From NCBI GenBank assembly GCA_000299095.1, contig CP003809.1, forward strand, positions 1 through 64,000: a stretch of DNA of 64,000 nucleotides, read 5' to 3'. Position 1 is the first letter of the stretch; each line of letters starts with the position of its first letter. The position numbers and the translations under genes are program-made. Shown piece after piece: positions 42,804 to 51,526 of the stretch. This DNA is from an alpha proteobacterium HIMB5 (lineage in GTDB: Bacteria; Pseudomonadota; Alphaproteobacteria; Pelagibacterales; Pelagibacteraceae). The notes beneath the pieces were generated by a model. It saw only the letters and a program-made list of their open reading frames with translations. It ran no database searches and was not told where the DNA came from.

Positions 42804-44338
42804 TTAATAAATTTTTTCAAATCATCCAAATAATGATCAAAAATTTTTGAATTATTCAAACTAGACTGGTAAATTGGTTTTCTTGCCTGAGTGGAGCTCA
42901 CTGTCTTAATTGAATTAGTGTTTTTGTGATGTATTAAGCAATTCTCATCCCAATCTAAATCACAATATTTTAAAAGTTTTTTAATTTGATCCTCTGGTTT
43001 TTCCACTAAATTTTTATATTCAATATTATATATAAAACTAGGAGTGTGGTTTTCCCAATAATCCAAAATATCTTTATAAAGTTTGTAGAATTTGCCAATA
43101 TCTTCAAAAGAATTTGAAAAATATGAACCCGCCATAAAATGATTTTTAAAGATTGACCAACCAACGTCAATCGGATCTCGTTTACAATTGATCACTTTTG
43201 AATTTGGAAATATCTTTTTAATAAATCCAATATATTTAAAATTTAAAGGAGCTTTATCTACGAATGCATTATTTGAATTATCTAGTAAAGAAATATTATC
43301 CATATATTCTTTATTAGAATCTAATAAGATTTCAATTTTTTTATATTCATCAAATTTTTCAATTTCTTTTTTTTTAAAAAAATTTTTATTTACAATTTTA
43401 TTTAAAAAATTTAATTCTCCACCACCAAATACATTTTTATGAGAAGATAGTATTTGTTCAATCAATGAAGTTCCAGACCTTGGCATCCCTACAATGAATA
43501 TAATTTTTCTATTATTGTTCGTGCTTTCATTGGGGAAATTATCTAAATTAAATAATTTTATTTTTTCAAAAAACTTTTTATCATCATTTATATTGTAGTT
43601 GGTCAATTTTTTTGAGTACTCATTTGCTTTAAAATAATTTTCAAATGATTTTTCTATATCACCTATGTCTTCATAATATTTAGCAATTGCAAAATGTAGA
43701 TGTCGTAATTGATTTTTACTTAGAGAATTATCTTTTATTTTGTCTTTTATTTTTAAAAAATGAGCATTATTTTTTTTGTATTTGGTCATTGTAGATAGAA
43801 TTCTATCTACTTCAGTAAAGCCTGGATTTAATTTTAATATTTTATTTAAAATATCTTTTGCTTTTTCAAATTCACCTAATGATTCATAACATAAAGAAAG
43901 ATTAAACAAAGGTTGTATTAGACTATCGTTAATTTCAATGCATTTGTTATAATACTTTATAGCTTCATTTGTTGAATTTAAGTCTCTATATAAATTTCCA
44001 AGATTATTTAAGATGCTAATATGATTTGGATTTTCAGTAAGACCTCTTATAAAATAATAATTGGCTTTAGTATAATTTTGTTGATTGTAATAACTTACTC
44101 CAATATTGTTTAAAAAATGTGTGTTCTTCGGATTATGCAAAAGACCTAATTCCATAATCTTAATTGCTTCATTAAATTTTCCTAAATTTTGATATGATAA
44201 ACAAATTATATTGTAGAGAACCTGATGTTTGCGCTGCTTGAGTGTTGATTTAGCTCCATTTATTACTTCCTCAAATAAACCAGCTTGAAATTTTTTTTTT
44301 AAGATTTCAAATTTTTTGTTTAGTTCAATATTATTCAT
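42800..44338 (-). CDS. TPR-repeat sulfotransferase fusion
   Basis: 512 aa. Residues about 37-175 hold at least four tetratricopeptide repeats (NNIGVSYYNQQNYTKANYYF, LNNLGNLYRDLNSTNEAIKY and similar). Residues 278-512 are a PAPS-dependent sulfotransferase: 5'-phosphosulfate loop VGMPRSGTSLIEQILSSH (283-300), DKAPLNF (361-367), and 3'-phosphate-binding R387 and S395 in CKRDPIDVGWSIF. No signal peptide or membrane segment. The fold is well known among marine alphaproteobacteria, but the acceptor is unknown. Last gene of the trkH-ampG-NlpC/P60 unit, 3 bases after the peptidase gene; the stop overlaps tyrA by 4 bases. Confidence 0.88.
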   Translation of the reverse strand: MNNIELNKKFEILKKKFQAGLFEEVINGAKSTLKQRKHQVLYNIICLSYQNLGKFNEAIKIMELGLLHNPKNTHFLNNIGVSYYNQQNYTKANYYFIRGLTENPNHISILNNLGNLYRDLNSTNEAIKYYNKCIEINDSLIQPLFNLSLCYESLGEFEKAKDILNKILKLNPGFTEVDRILSTMTKYKKNNAHFLKIKDKIKDNSLSKNQLRHLHFAIAKYYEDIGDIEKSFENYFKANEYSKKLTNYNINDDKKFFEKIKLFNLDNFPNESTNNNRKIIFIVGMPRSGTSLIEQILSSHKNVFGGGELNFLNKIVNKNFFKKKEIEKFDEYKKIEILLDSNKEYMDNISLLDNSNNAFVDKAPLNFKYIGFIKKIFPNSKVINCKRDPIDVGWSIFKNHFMAGSYFSNSFEDIGKFYKLYKDILDYWENHTPSFIYNIEYKNLVEKPEDQIKKLLKYCDLDWDENCLIHHKNTNSIKTVSSTQARKPIYQSSLNNSKIFDHYLDDLKKFIN

Positions 44339-44341
44339 AAG

Positions 44342-45091
44342 CTAAATATAAATAGGTTTTAATCCTGTATCATTATTAATTTTGTTTATAGTTTTATCTT
44401 TTTTCATTATTATAACTTTTCTTTTTGGACCATATGCATGTATTAGTTCTTTTTTATTAGTTTTTATTGCAACATGTCCTTTCCAAAAAATAATTTTTTT
44501 AATTAAATCTCGATAATTTTTTTTAACTTTTAAATTAGTTTTAAAAAATGGAATTTGTTTTACAGTATCTCTAGGACAAAATTCATTGTTAAAATAAAAA
44601 AACATCTGCAATAATGCTGAACAATCTAAGCCTTTATAGCTTTTTCCACCCCATTTATATTTTGTATTTAAAAATAATTTAAAAATTTTTTTGAAATCTT
44701 TTGTCTTATAGTTTAATTGATTAATATCACTTTTTTTAATCCATTTATTTTTTTCAAACTTTATAAAATTAGCATAAGAAGATAATTTTTGTATTTTAGA
44801 AGAGAAACTAAGATATAATTTAGTAGGTAAAAATTTTCTTCCAACCTTTTTATATATTTTTGATTTGAGTTTGTTAGTTTTATGTGTTGAGTAAAAATTT
44901 GAAGTATATTTTTTTATTTTTATATAACCATTGTATCTATCATATACAGTTTTTATTTTATACCAATTTTTTTTTTTATTTAAAATTTTAAATTTTTCAC
45001 CATATAGTAAATCACTTACTGTTTCGGAATTATCATTTGGATGTAAATGAATATTTTTATTAATTTCTAAACAAAAAAAAAAATTATTCAT
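44342..45091 (-). CDS. SH3-domain NlpC/P60 cysteine peptidase
   Basis: 249 aa. The N-terminal half looks like one or two bacterial SH3-like domains (about 10-60 and 75-120), and the C-terminal half is an NlpC/P60 domain: C157 in YKWGGKSYKGLDCSAL, H206 in KGHVAI, and H218 in LIHAYG as third polar residue. No signal peptide: the first 20 residues are not a hydrophobic core with a cleavage site. The architecture resembles the D-glutamyl-diamino acid endopeptidase YkfC, which acts on imported muropeptides. It overlaps the AmpG-like permease by 8 bases, strengthening that reading. Very Lys/Asn-rich. Confidence 0.85.
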   Translation of the reverse strand: MNNFFFCLEINKNIHLHPNDNSETVSDLLYGEKFKILNKKKNWYKIKTVYDRYNGYIKIKKYTSNFYSTHKTNKLKSKIYKKVGRKFLPTKLYLSFSSKIQKLSSYANFIKFEKNKWIKKSDINQLNYKTKDFKKIFKLFLNTKYKWGGKSYKGLDCSALLQMFFYFNNEFCPRDTVKQIPFFKTNLKVKKNYRDLIKKIIFWKGHVAIKTNKKELIHAYGPKRKVIIMKKDKTINKINNDTGLKPIYI

Positions 45092-46457
45092 TAATTTGTA
45101 ATTTTTTTCTCAGGTACCACAAAATTATTAAAGAAGGAATAACCATTAAAGCAGTTAAAATGAAAAAAATTCCCCATTCTCCATTTAACCAATCAACTAA
45201 AGCACCTGATGAAGATGCTAATGTGGTTCTTCCAGCAGTTCCTATTGATGCCAACAAGGCATATTGAGTTGCTGTATAAGTTCGGTCTACTAATAAAGAT
45301 ATAAAAGCAACAAATGCAACAGTGGCAAACGCAGCAGCAATATCGTCAAAGATAACTGCTATTGCAAAAATAAGTTCAGATTTTTCACTCCATGCAAGCA
45401 CAGTAAATAATAAATTTGTGCTTGCCATTAGCACTCCCGCTAAAAACATAGCTTTTATAGTGCCAGATCTAATTACGAAAAGACCACCTAGCAAAGTAAA
45501 AATTACTGTAGTTATCCACCCCAAGGTTTTTGAATAAATCGCAATATCAGATTTGCTAAAACCTATTTCTTTATAGAATATTATGGACATTCTTCCTAAG
45601 AAGGCTTCACCAACTTTAAATAAAAAGACAAAACCCAGTATTCCTAATGCAATTGAAAAACCATTTTTTTTAAAAAAACTTATAACAGGACCGCTTATAG
45701 TGCCACCTAACCAGGTTAAGATATCTGAAAAAATATTTTTATTACCTAGTTTTTTTGAAATTAATTCGTCATTAATTTTTTGATTTGTTTCTCTTTTAAT
45801 ATTTTTGTGTTCATTAATAAACATTAAACCAATATTCATTAAGATAATTAGAATACCTAAAATTAAAAAAGTAATCTGCCAATAATTTTCAAAACCTAAA
45901 TTTTGAAATGACTCTGCTGAGAATAAAGCTATTACACCTCCAAGTTTATATCCACTCCACCAACCGACTACCGCCATAGCGGCACCAGCTGCCATTGATC
46001 TTCCTTCATTTTCACCAATTTGTTCAATTCTTAATGCATCAACAGTAATATCTTGAGTTGCTGAAGCTATCGCAATTAGTAATCCAACTGAGATTACTAT
46101 TGCTAAGTTTTCTGTTGGATCTATTAAACTCCAAAAAATTAAAGAAATTAAAATTAAAATTTGCATTAAAACAATCCAACCTCTTCTATGACCAATTTTG
46201 TTTGTTAAAAATGGAATTTTAATTCTGTCTATAAGTGGAGCCCATAAATAATTAAAAGCATAGACACCAAAAATTAATCCTGCCCATCCAATTGTGGATC
46301 TGCTTAATCCTTCCTCTTTTAACCATAAGCTTAAGCTACTACCAATTATAACCCAAGGAAAACCTGAAATTGCTCCAAGTAAAAGAATTCTTAACATTCT
46401 CTTATCAAAATAGATTGAGAAAGTTTCTGATATAGATTGTTTTTTTATTTCAATCAT
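45084..46457 (-). CDS. ampG: AmpG-like muropeptide permease (MFS)
   Basis: 457 aa major-facilitator protein with about 12 membrane spans. Recognisable segments are LLLGAISGFPWVIIGSSLSLWLKEEG, WAGLIFGVYAFNYLWAPLIDR, GHRRGWIVLMQ, and ASATQDITVDALRIE, the AmpG/PAT-family signature. AmpG proteins import anhydro-muropeptides released from peptidoglycan. Neighbouring NlpC/P60 peptidase (8-base overlap) fits that role. Members of the same family also transport acetyl-CoA or other solutes, so the substrate is inferred. Confidence 0.8.
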   Translation of the reverse strand: MIEIKKQSISETFSIYFDKRMLRILLLGAISGFPWVIIGSSLSLWLKEEGLSRSTIGWAGLIFGVYAFNYLWAPLIDRIKIPFLTNKIGHRRGWIVLMQILILISLIFWSLIDPTENLAIVISVGLLIAIASATQDITVDALRIEQIGENEGRSMAAGAAMAVVGWWSGYKLGGVIALFSAESFQNLGFENYWQITFLILGILIILMNIGLMFINEHKNIKRETNQKINDELISKKLGNKNIFSDILTWLGGTISGPVISFFKKNGFSIALGILGFVFLFKVGEAFLGRMSIIFYKEIGFSKSDIAIYSKTLGWITTVIFTLLGGLFVIRSGTIKAMFLAGVLMASTNLLFTVLAWSEKSELIFAIAVIFDDIAAAFATVAFVAFISLLVDRTYTATQYALLASIGTAGRTTLASSSGALVDWLNGEWGIFFILTALMVIPSLIILWYLRKKLQINE

Positions 46458-46458
46458 T

Positions 46459-47898
46459 TTAATTTCTCCAAAACGCTGGCAAGAATAATACTAAAATAGC
46501 AAATAATTCCAACCTTCCTAAAATCATGCCTATTGTAAGTATCCACTTAGAAATGTCAGGTAAAGTAGAAAAATTGCCATTTGGACCTATGGTTGATCCT
46601 AGGCCCGGACCAACATTTGATATTGAAGTTGCTGCTCCTGAGATTGAAGTAATAAAATCTAATCCTGATAACGATAACAATGCAGAAAGACTGAAGAAAA
46701 TTAATAAGTAAAAAAAGATGAATGAAATTATTGATGCAATAAATTTTTCATTAATTGAGTTTTGAGCATATTTGATTACAAAAATTCCTTTAGGATAAAT
46801 CATTTTTTTTAATTGATTAATTAGAAATAGATATAATATTTGAAATCTAAAGACTTTTATTCCACAAGTAGTTGATCCTGCACATCCACCAATAAACATT
46901 AAAATTAAAAAAAGTACAATTGTAAAACTTCCCCAATCATCAAATTGATCATTAACATATCCTGTACCAGAGATAATTGAAATTACATTGAAAAAAATTG
47001 ATCTTAAATTAAATTTATCGAACTCAACAAAACTTAAATAAATGATTAAAATAATAATTGAAAATAAAATAATCTTAAAAAAAGTTAAAATTTGACTATC
47101 TGATTTAAAGATTTGACGATCTCCATTTAAAAACTTGATATATGCAATAAACGGTAAACTACCAAAAATAATAAATGTCATTGAAACGATTTCGATATAA
47201 GCGTTATCAAAATATCCAATTGAATCATTATAATTTGAAAAGCCCCCTGTTGCGATTGTAGTCATTGAATGAGTTAAACTATCAAAATAATTCATACCAA
47301 ATAACTTATAAAATACTGCACATAAAATTGTTAAAACTGAATATATATAAATAAGCCTTAATGCAATTTCTTTTGATTTTGGTAAAATTTTTTCAGAAGA
47401 GTCATTATTAGAGATTCTAAAAAGCTGCATGCCACCAACATTCATTATTGGCATTAAAGTTATTGCCATAATAATTATACCAATCCCACCAAGCCATTGT
47501 AATATCGCTCTCCACAACAAAATACTTTTTGGAGCCATCTCTAAGTTTGAGATAATTGTTGAACCAGTTGTTGTTATTCCAGACATGCTTTCAAAAAATG
47601 AGTCTGTTACTGTTAAGTTCATTGTTGAGAATATAAATGGTAAAGCACCAAATATTGCTATGCTCAACCATGATAATGCAGTCAATAAAAAAGCTTGTTG
47701 TAAATTAAGTTTTTTATCATGATCAAGATTTGATAAAAAAAACAAAGTCCCAAAAATTATTGTAACAATTGAAGCTCCAATGAATGATGAATCTAACTCT
47801 GAAAATAAAATTTGTATAAATACTGGTATGATCATAGAAATACCAAGTATTATTTGCAAAATTCCCAAAGTAAAAAAAACAGTTTTATAATTACTCAT
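46459..47898 (-). CDS. trkH: Trk-type potassium uptake protein TrkH
   Basis: 479 aa integral membrane protein of the TrkH/KtrB superfamily with four M1-P-M2 repeats. The pore-loop glycines are visible in SGITTTGSTI, TIATGGFSNY, IISGTGYVND and ISNVGPGLG; GGCAGSTTCGIKVFR is another family block. Imports K+ with the gating partner TrkA, which is not in this window. First gene of a minus-strand unit, one base before the ampG-like gene, with an 87-base gap to lysK on the other strand. Confidence 0.94.
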   Translation of the reverse strand: MSNYKTVFFTLGILQIILGISMIIPVFIQILFSELDSSFIGASIVTIIFGTLFFLSNLDHDKKLNLQQAFLLTALSWLSIAIFGALPFIFSTMNLTVTDSFFESMSGITTTGSTIISNLEMAPKSILLWRAILQWLGGIGIIIMAITLMPIMNVGGMQLFRISNNDSSEKILPKSKEIALRLIYIYSVLTILCAVFYKLFGMNYFDSLTHSMTTIATGGFSNYNDSIGYFDNAYIEIVSMTFIIFGSLPFIAYIKFLNGDRQIFKSDSQILTFFKIILFSIIILIIYLSFVEFDKFNLRSIFFNVISIISGTGYVNDQFDDWGSFTIVLFLILMFIGGCAGSTTCGIKVFRFQILYLFLINQLKKMIYPKGIFVIKYAQNSINEKFIASIISFIFFYLLIFFSLSALLSLSGLDFITSISGAATSISNVGPGLGSTIGPNGNFSTLPDISKWILTIGMILGRLELFAILVLFLPAFWRN

Positions 47899-47985
47899 TT
47901 TGAAAGAATCATATTTTATGGTAAATAAATTTCAACTCTATAAGAAATAGTAATACTTCTTAAATTGTATTAATTAGAAAATTCA

Positions 47986-49548
47986 ATGATTAATAAAGAA
48001 AATTTAGATAAGACAAATGCATGGCCAATTGTTGAAGCAAAAAAAATGCTGAGAGAAAGAAAGGCATTAATAGAAAAAAAAGGTAAAATAACTCTTCAAA
48101 CTGGATATGGCCCTAGTGGACTTCCTCATATTGGAACTTTTGGAGAAGTAGCAAGAACATCAATGATGGTTAATGCTTTAAAACAATTAACTGATTTGCC
48201 AACAGAGATTATCACTTTTTCTGATGATATGGACGGTTTAAGAAAAGTTCCAGAAAATGTTCCAAACCAAAATTTATTAAAAGAAAATTTAAATAAGCCA
48301 TTAACGCAAGTGCCAGATCCCTTTGAAAAGTTTCAAAGTTTTGGTGAACATAATAATGAAAAACTCAAAACATTTTTGGATAGTTTTAAATTTAATTATT
48401 CTTTTAAGAGCTCCACGTCACTTTATAAGTCAGGTCATTTCAATAATACTTTGAAACTTATTCTTGAAAATTATGATGGTATCATGAATATTATTCTACC
48501 AACACTCGGGAAAGAAAGACAAAAAACATATAGCCCTTTTTTACCTATTTGTCCTAAAACAGGAAAAGTTTTAGAAATACCTGTATTAGAGTTTGATAAT
48601 AAAAATTCTACAATCATTTTTGATAATAATGGTGAAAAACTTGAAACATCAATATTAGATGGCGCTTGTAAGTTGCAATGGAAAGTTGATTGGGCAATGA
48701 GATGGTATGCTTTAGATATTGATTTTGAGATGTATGGTAAAGATTTAATTGAGAGTGCTATTTTATCTACAAAAATAATCAAACTTTTGGGTAAAAAAAA
48801 TCCTTCAGGTTTTGCATACGAACTATTCTTGGATGAAAAAGGTGAGAAAATTTCAAAATCTAAAGGAAATGGTATTACCATTGAACAATGGTTAGATTAT
48901 GCATCACCAGAAAGCCTTTCATTGTATATGTATCAAAATCCAAAAAGAGCTAAAAAACTTTATAAGGAAATTGTTCCAAAAGCAGTTGATGAGTATTTAG
49001 ATTTTATTGAAAAAGCAAAGACCCAAAACGAGCTACAAACTTTAATGAATCCCGTTTGGCATGTTCATAATGGAAAGATCCCAAAAGAAAATATGATTAT
49101 GTCATTCTCAATGTTATTAAACTTAGTAGAGACAAGTAATGCAGATTCTAAAGAATTGTTGTGGAAGTTTGTTAAAAAATACAAAAAAGATATAGATGAA
49201 AAAAACCACCCGATATTTGACAAACTTGTAAGTTATGCAATTAAATATTTTAACGATGTAATTAAATCACAAAAAAAATATAAAAAACCTGATGAAAAAG
49301 AATTAATTGCTTTGAGAGCTTTAATTGAAAAACTTCAGAAATGTGACGACAGTATGAAACCAGAAGATATTCAAACAGAAATTTATACTGCTGGAAAAGA
49401 AAATGGTTATGCTGAAAATTTAAGAGATTGGTTCAAACTAATTTATGAAGTTGTATTTGGAGATGAAAATGGACCAAGAATGGGATTTTTTATAAGTTTT
49501 TTTGGTGTAAATGAAACTAAAGAACTTATAAAAAGTAAATTAGAATAA
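47986..49548 (+). CDS. lysK: class I lysyl-tRNA synthetase
   Basis: Charges tRNA-Lys. Class I catalytic signatures HIGT (48-51, in GPSGLPHIGTFGEVAR) and KISKS (288-292), plus an alpha-helical C-terminal anticodon-binding domain. 520 aa. This archaeal-type LysRS replaces the class II enzyme in alphaproteobacteria, supporting the taxonomic reading. The stop overlaps the pyrD start by one base (TAATG). Confidence 0.96.
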   Translation: MINKENLDKTNAWPIVEAKKMLRERKALIEKKGKITLQTGYGPSGLPHIGTFGEVARTSMMVNALKQLTDLPTEIITFSDDMDGLRKVPENVPNQNLLKENLNKPLTQVPDPFEKFQSFGEHNNEKLKTFLDSFKFNYSFKSSTSLYKSGHFNNTLKLILENYDGIMNIILPTLGKERQKTYSPFLPICPKTGKVLEIPVLEFDNKNSTIIFDNNGEKLETSILDGACKLQWKVDWAMRWYALDIDFEMYGKDLIESAILSTKIIKLLGKKNPSGFAYELFLDEKGEKISKSKGNGITIEQWLDYASPESLSLYMYQNPKRAKKLYKEIVPKAVDEYLDFIEKAKTQNELQTLMNPVWHVHNGKIPKENMIMSFSMLLNLVETSNADSKELLWKFVKKYKKDIDEKNHPIFDKLVSYAIKYFNDVIKSQKKYKKPDEKELIALRALIEKLQKCDDSMKPEDIQTEIYTAGKENGYAENLRDWFKLIYEVVFGDENGPRMGFFISFFGVNETKELIKSKLE

Positions 49549-50594
49549 TGTTTTCAAATTTTAGATCTTTACTATTTAAACTAGATCCAGAAACAGCCCA
49601 TAATTTAGCAATCAAAAGTTTAAAACTAAACATTGTTCCTGATATTTTTGATAATAATACAAGTGACAGTTTATTTTCTACAAAATTATTCAATAAAGAA
49701 ATACCTAATCCAATAGGAATGGCTGCTGGATTCGATAAAAATGCTGAGGTTTATAATTCTTTATTCAAATTAGGGTTTGGTTTTGTAGAGGTAGGCACAA
49801 TTACACCTCTCCCCCAATATGGTAATCCAAAACCCAGAGTTTTTAGACTTGTAGAGGATGAGGCTCTAATTAATAGACTGGGATTTAACAACAAAGGATC
49901 AAAGAGTGTATTGGGTAGAATTGAAAATAATCCAAAAAGAGGGGTTCTAGGAATAAATATAGGACCCAATAAAGATACCAAAGATAGACTTAATGATTAT
50001 CTTATTAACTTTGAAACATTCCATGAATATGCAGATTACATAACAATAAATATATCTTCACCTAACACGGAAAATCTTAGAAATTTTCATGATCAAACTA
50101 AACTAAAGGAGTTGTTAGAAAAAATTAATTTAAGAAAAAAAGAATTAAATTCTAAGACACCAATAGTTGTCAAAATTTCTCCAGATATCATTGATAAACA
50201 AATAAATGAAATTTCAGAAATTCTTTTAGAAAATAAAATTGATGTCGCAATAATCTCAAATACTTCAGACTCTACAAGAGAAAACTTAAATGATATTCAA
50301 AAACATCAAAAAGGAGGATTATCTGGAAAACCGATTGAAGTAAAATCAAATATAGTAATAAAAAAATTTTATAAATTGTTAAAAGGTGAAATAAAAATTA
50401 TCGGTGTAGGAGGGGTAGATTCAGGAAAAAGCGCATTTGAAAAATTTCTTTCAGGTGCAGATTATATTCAGCTTTATACAGGTATGGTTTATCAAGGACC
50501 AAATATTGTAAGTAAAATAAAAAAAGAGTTAAAAGAAATACTTATAAAAGAGGGAGTTAAAAATTATTCGGAAATTGTTGGAAATCATTCATAA
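49548..50594 (+). CDS. pyrD: class 2 dihydroorotate dehydrogenase (quinone)
   Basis: Membrane-associated FMN enzyme of pyrimidine synthesis that passes electrons to ubiquinone. 348 aa with the class 2 N-terminal helix segment (LFKLDPETAHNLAIKSLK at 9-26), NPIGMAAGFDKNAE, VGTITPLPQYGNPKPRVFRL, the FMN loop GVGGVDSG and the catalytic Ser in ISSPNTENLR. Coupled to lysK by a one-base overlap. Confidence 0.96.
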   Translation: MFSNFRSLLFKLDPETAHNLAIKSLKLNIVPDIFDNNTSDSLFSTKLFNKEIPNPIGMAAGFDKNAEVYNSLFKLGFGFVEVGTITPLPQYGNPKPRVFRLVEDEALINRLGFNNKGSKSVLGRIENNPKRGVLGINIGPNKDTKDRLNDYLINFETFHEYADYITINISSPNTENLRNFHDQTKLKELLEKINLRKKELNSKTPIVVKISPDIIDKQINEISEILLENKIDVAIISNTSDSTRENLNDIQKHQKGGLSGKPIEVKSNIVIKKFYKLLKGEIKIIGVGGVDSGKSAFEKFLSGADYIQLYTGMVYQGPNIVSKIKKELKEILIKEGVKNYSEIVGNHS

Positions 50595-50611
50595 TTTGTG
50601 TTGTATTAAAC

Positions 50612-50640
50612 TTGACGCATGAAAGATCTCCCCTTATATA
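50612..50640 (+). promoter_or_regulatory. sigma70-type promoter of rpmB
   Basis: TTGACG (50612-50617, 5 of 6), 17-base spacer, TATATA (50635-50640, 5 of 6). Transcription should begin near 50646-50648, only about 8 bases before the rpmB ATG at 50655, so the mRNA has an almost leaderless 5' end with no Shine-Dalgarno site. Confidence 0.75.
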
Positions 50641-50654
50641 GTGCCGTAAATACT

Positions 50655-50972
50655 ATGTCTAAAAAATGCGAATTAACTGGTAAAATCCCAATGAAAGGCC
50701 ACAATGTTAGTCATGCTAACAATAAGACTAAAAGAAGATTTTTACCTAATTTAAAAAAAGTTAAATTTACAAGCGAGTTGTTAAAAAGAAGTTTAAAAAT
50801 AACAGTGAGCAACGCTGGAGTTAGAACTGTTGATAAAAAAGGAAGTTTTGATGAGTTTCTAAAAACAGTTAAAAATAAAAACTTATCACCGAGATTAAAA
50901 AAACTTAAAAAGAGTATTCTAATTAAATCACCCTACGTAAAAAAAGCTATCTCATCTTCTAAATCAGCTTAA
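50655..50972 (+). CDS. rpmB: 50S ribosomal protein L28
   Basis: 105 aa from the ATG at 50655, giving the true L28 N-terminus [33 protein letters not shown]. An in-frame ATG at 50619 lies between the -35 and -10 of a strong promoter and would add 12 residues unlike any L28, so it is rejected. The core ends near residue 75, followed by a Lys/Ser-rich tail as in alphaproteobacterial L28. The stop overlaps the yhhQ-like gene by one base. Confidence 0.95.
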   Translation: MSKKCELTGKIPMKGHNVSHANNKTKRRFLPNLKKVKFTSELLKRSLKITVSNAGVRTVDKKGSFDEFLKTVKNKNLSPRLKKLKKSILIKSPYVKKAISSSKSA

Positions 50973-51526
50973 TGAACAGACCATTTATATTACTCTCATT
51001 TCTTATGGGAGTTATTGTTCTTATATCAAATTATTTAGTTCAATTTCCGATAAATAAATTTGACTTAGAAAACATACTTACTTACGGTGCTTTCAGTTAT
51101 CCTGTTGCTTTTTTAATTACCGATCTAGCAAATAGAGTTTATGGAAAAAATAGTGCTAAAAAAATTGTTTATTTTGGTTTTTCAATAGGAATTTTATTTA
51201 CATTAATTTTTTCTACAAATTTTGGTGATTTAATTTCAATTCGAATAGCAATTGGCTCTGGAACAGCATTTATAGTTGCTCAATTATTAGATGTACAAAT
51301 TTTTGATAAATTAAGGAAAAAAAAATGGTTTATAGCTCCATTAGCTTCATCAATAATTGGTTCAGTTGTAGATACTTTTCTATTTTTCTCCATTTCATTT
51401 TATGGAACAGGGATATCATGGTTTACTTTAGCTTTGGGAGATTTGACTGTAAAAATATTTGTGGCGTTAGTAATGTTAATCCCTTTTAGATTATTATTTA
51501 ATATTTTAAAGCCTGTTAAAATTTAG
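50972..51526 (+). CDS. yhhQ: queuosine precursor transporter (YhhQ / VUT family)
   Basis: 184 aa, about six hydrophobic spans. The pattern FSYPVAFLITDLANRVYGKNSAKKIVYFGF is the COG1738 signature, and SIIGSVVDTFLFFSISFYG and LALGDLTVKIFVALVMLIPFR complete it. This family imports 7-cyano-7-deazaguanine or related precursors of queuosine for tRNA modification. It overlaps rpmB by one base, so it likely shares the rpmB promoter. Convergent with speB, overlapping by 4 bases. Confidence 0.88.
   Translation: MNRPFILLSFLMGVIVLISNYLVQFPINKFDLENILTYGAFSYPVAFLITDLANRVYGKNSAKKIVYFGFSIGILFTLIFSTNFGDLISIRIAIGSGTAFIVAQLLDVQIFDKLRKKKWFIAPLASSIIGSVVDTFLFFSISFYGTGISWFTLALGDLTVKIFVALVMLIPFRLLFNILKPVKI

Noticed and set aside
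47429..47722. 97-residue open frame antisense to trkH
   Set aside because: Entirely within trkH; hydrophobic pattern is the complement of membrane segments.
47899..47985. Divergent promoters or operator between trkH and lysK
   Set aside because: A TTGAAA and a 5-bp stem (AAGAA/TTCTT) are present but no matched -10; indistinguishable from background composition.
48471..48881. 136-residue open frame antisense to lysK
   Set aside because: Lies wholly inside a clear class I LysRS gene; composition-driven frame without recognisable domain.
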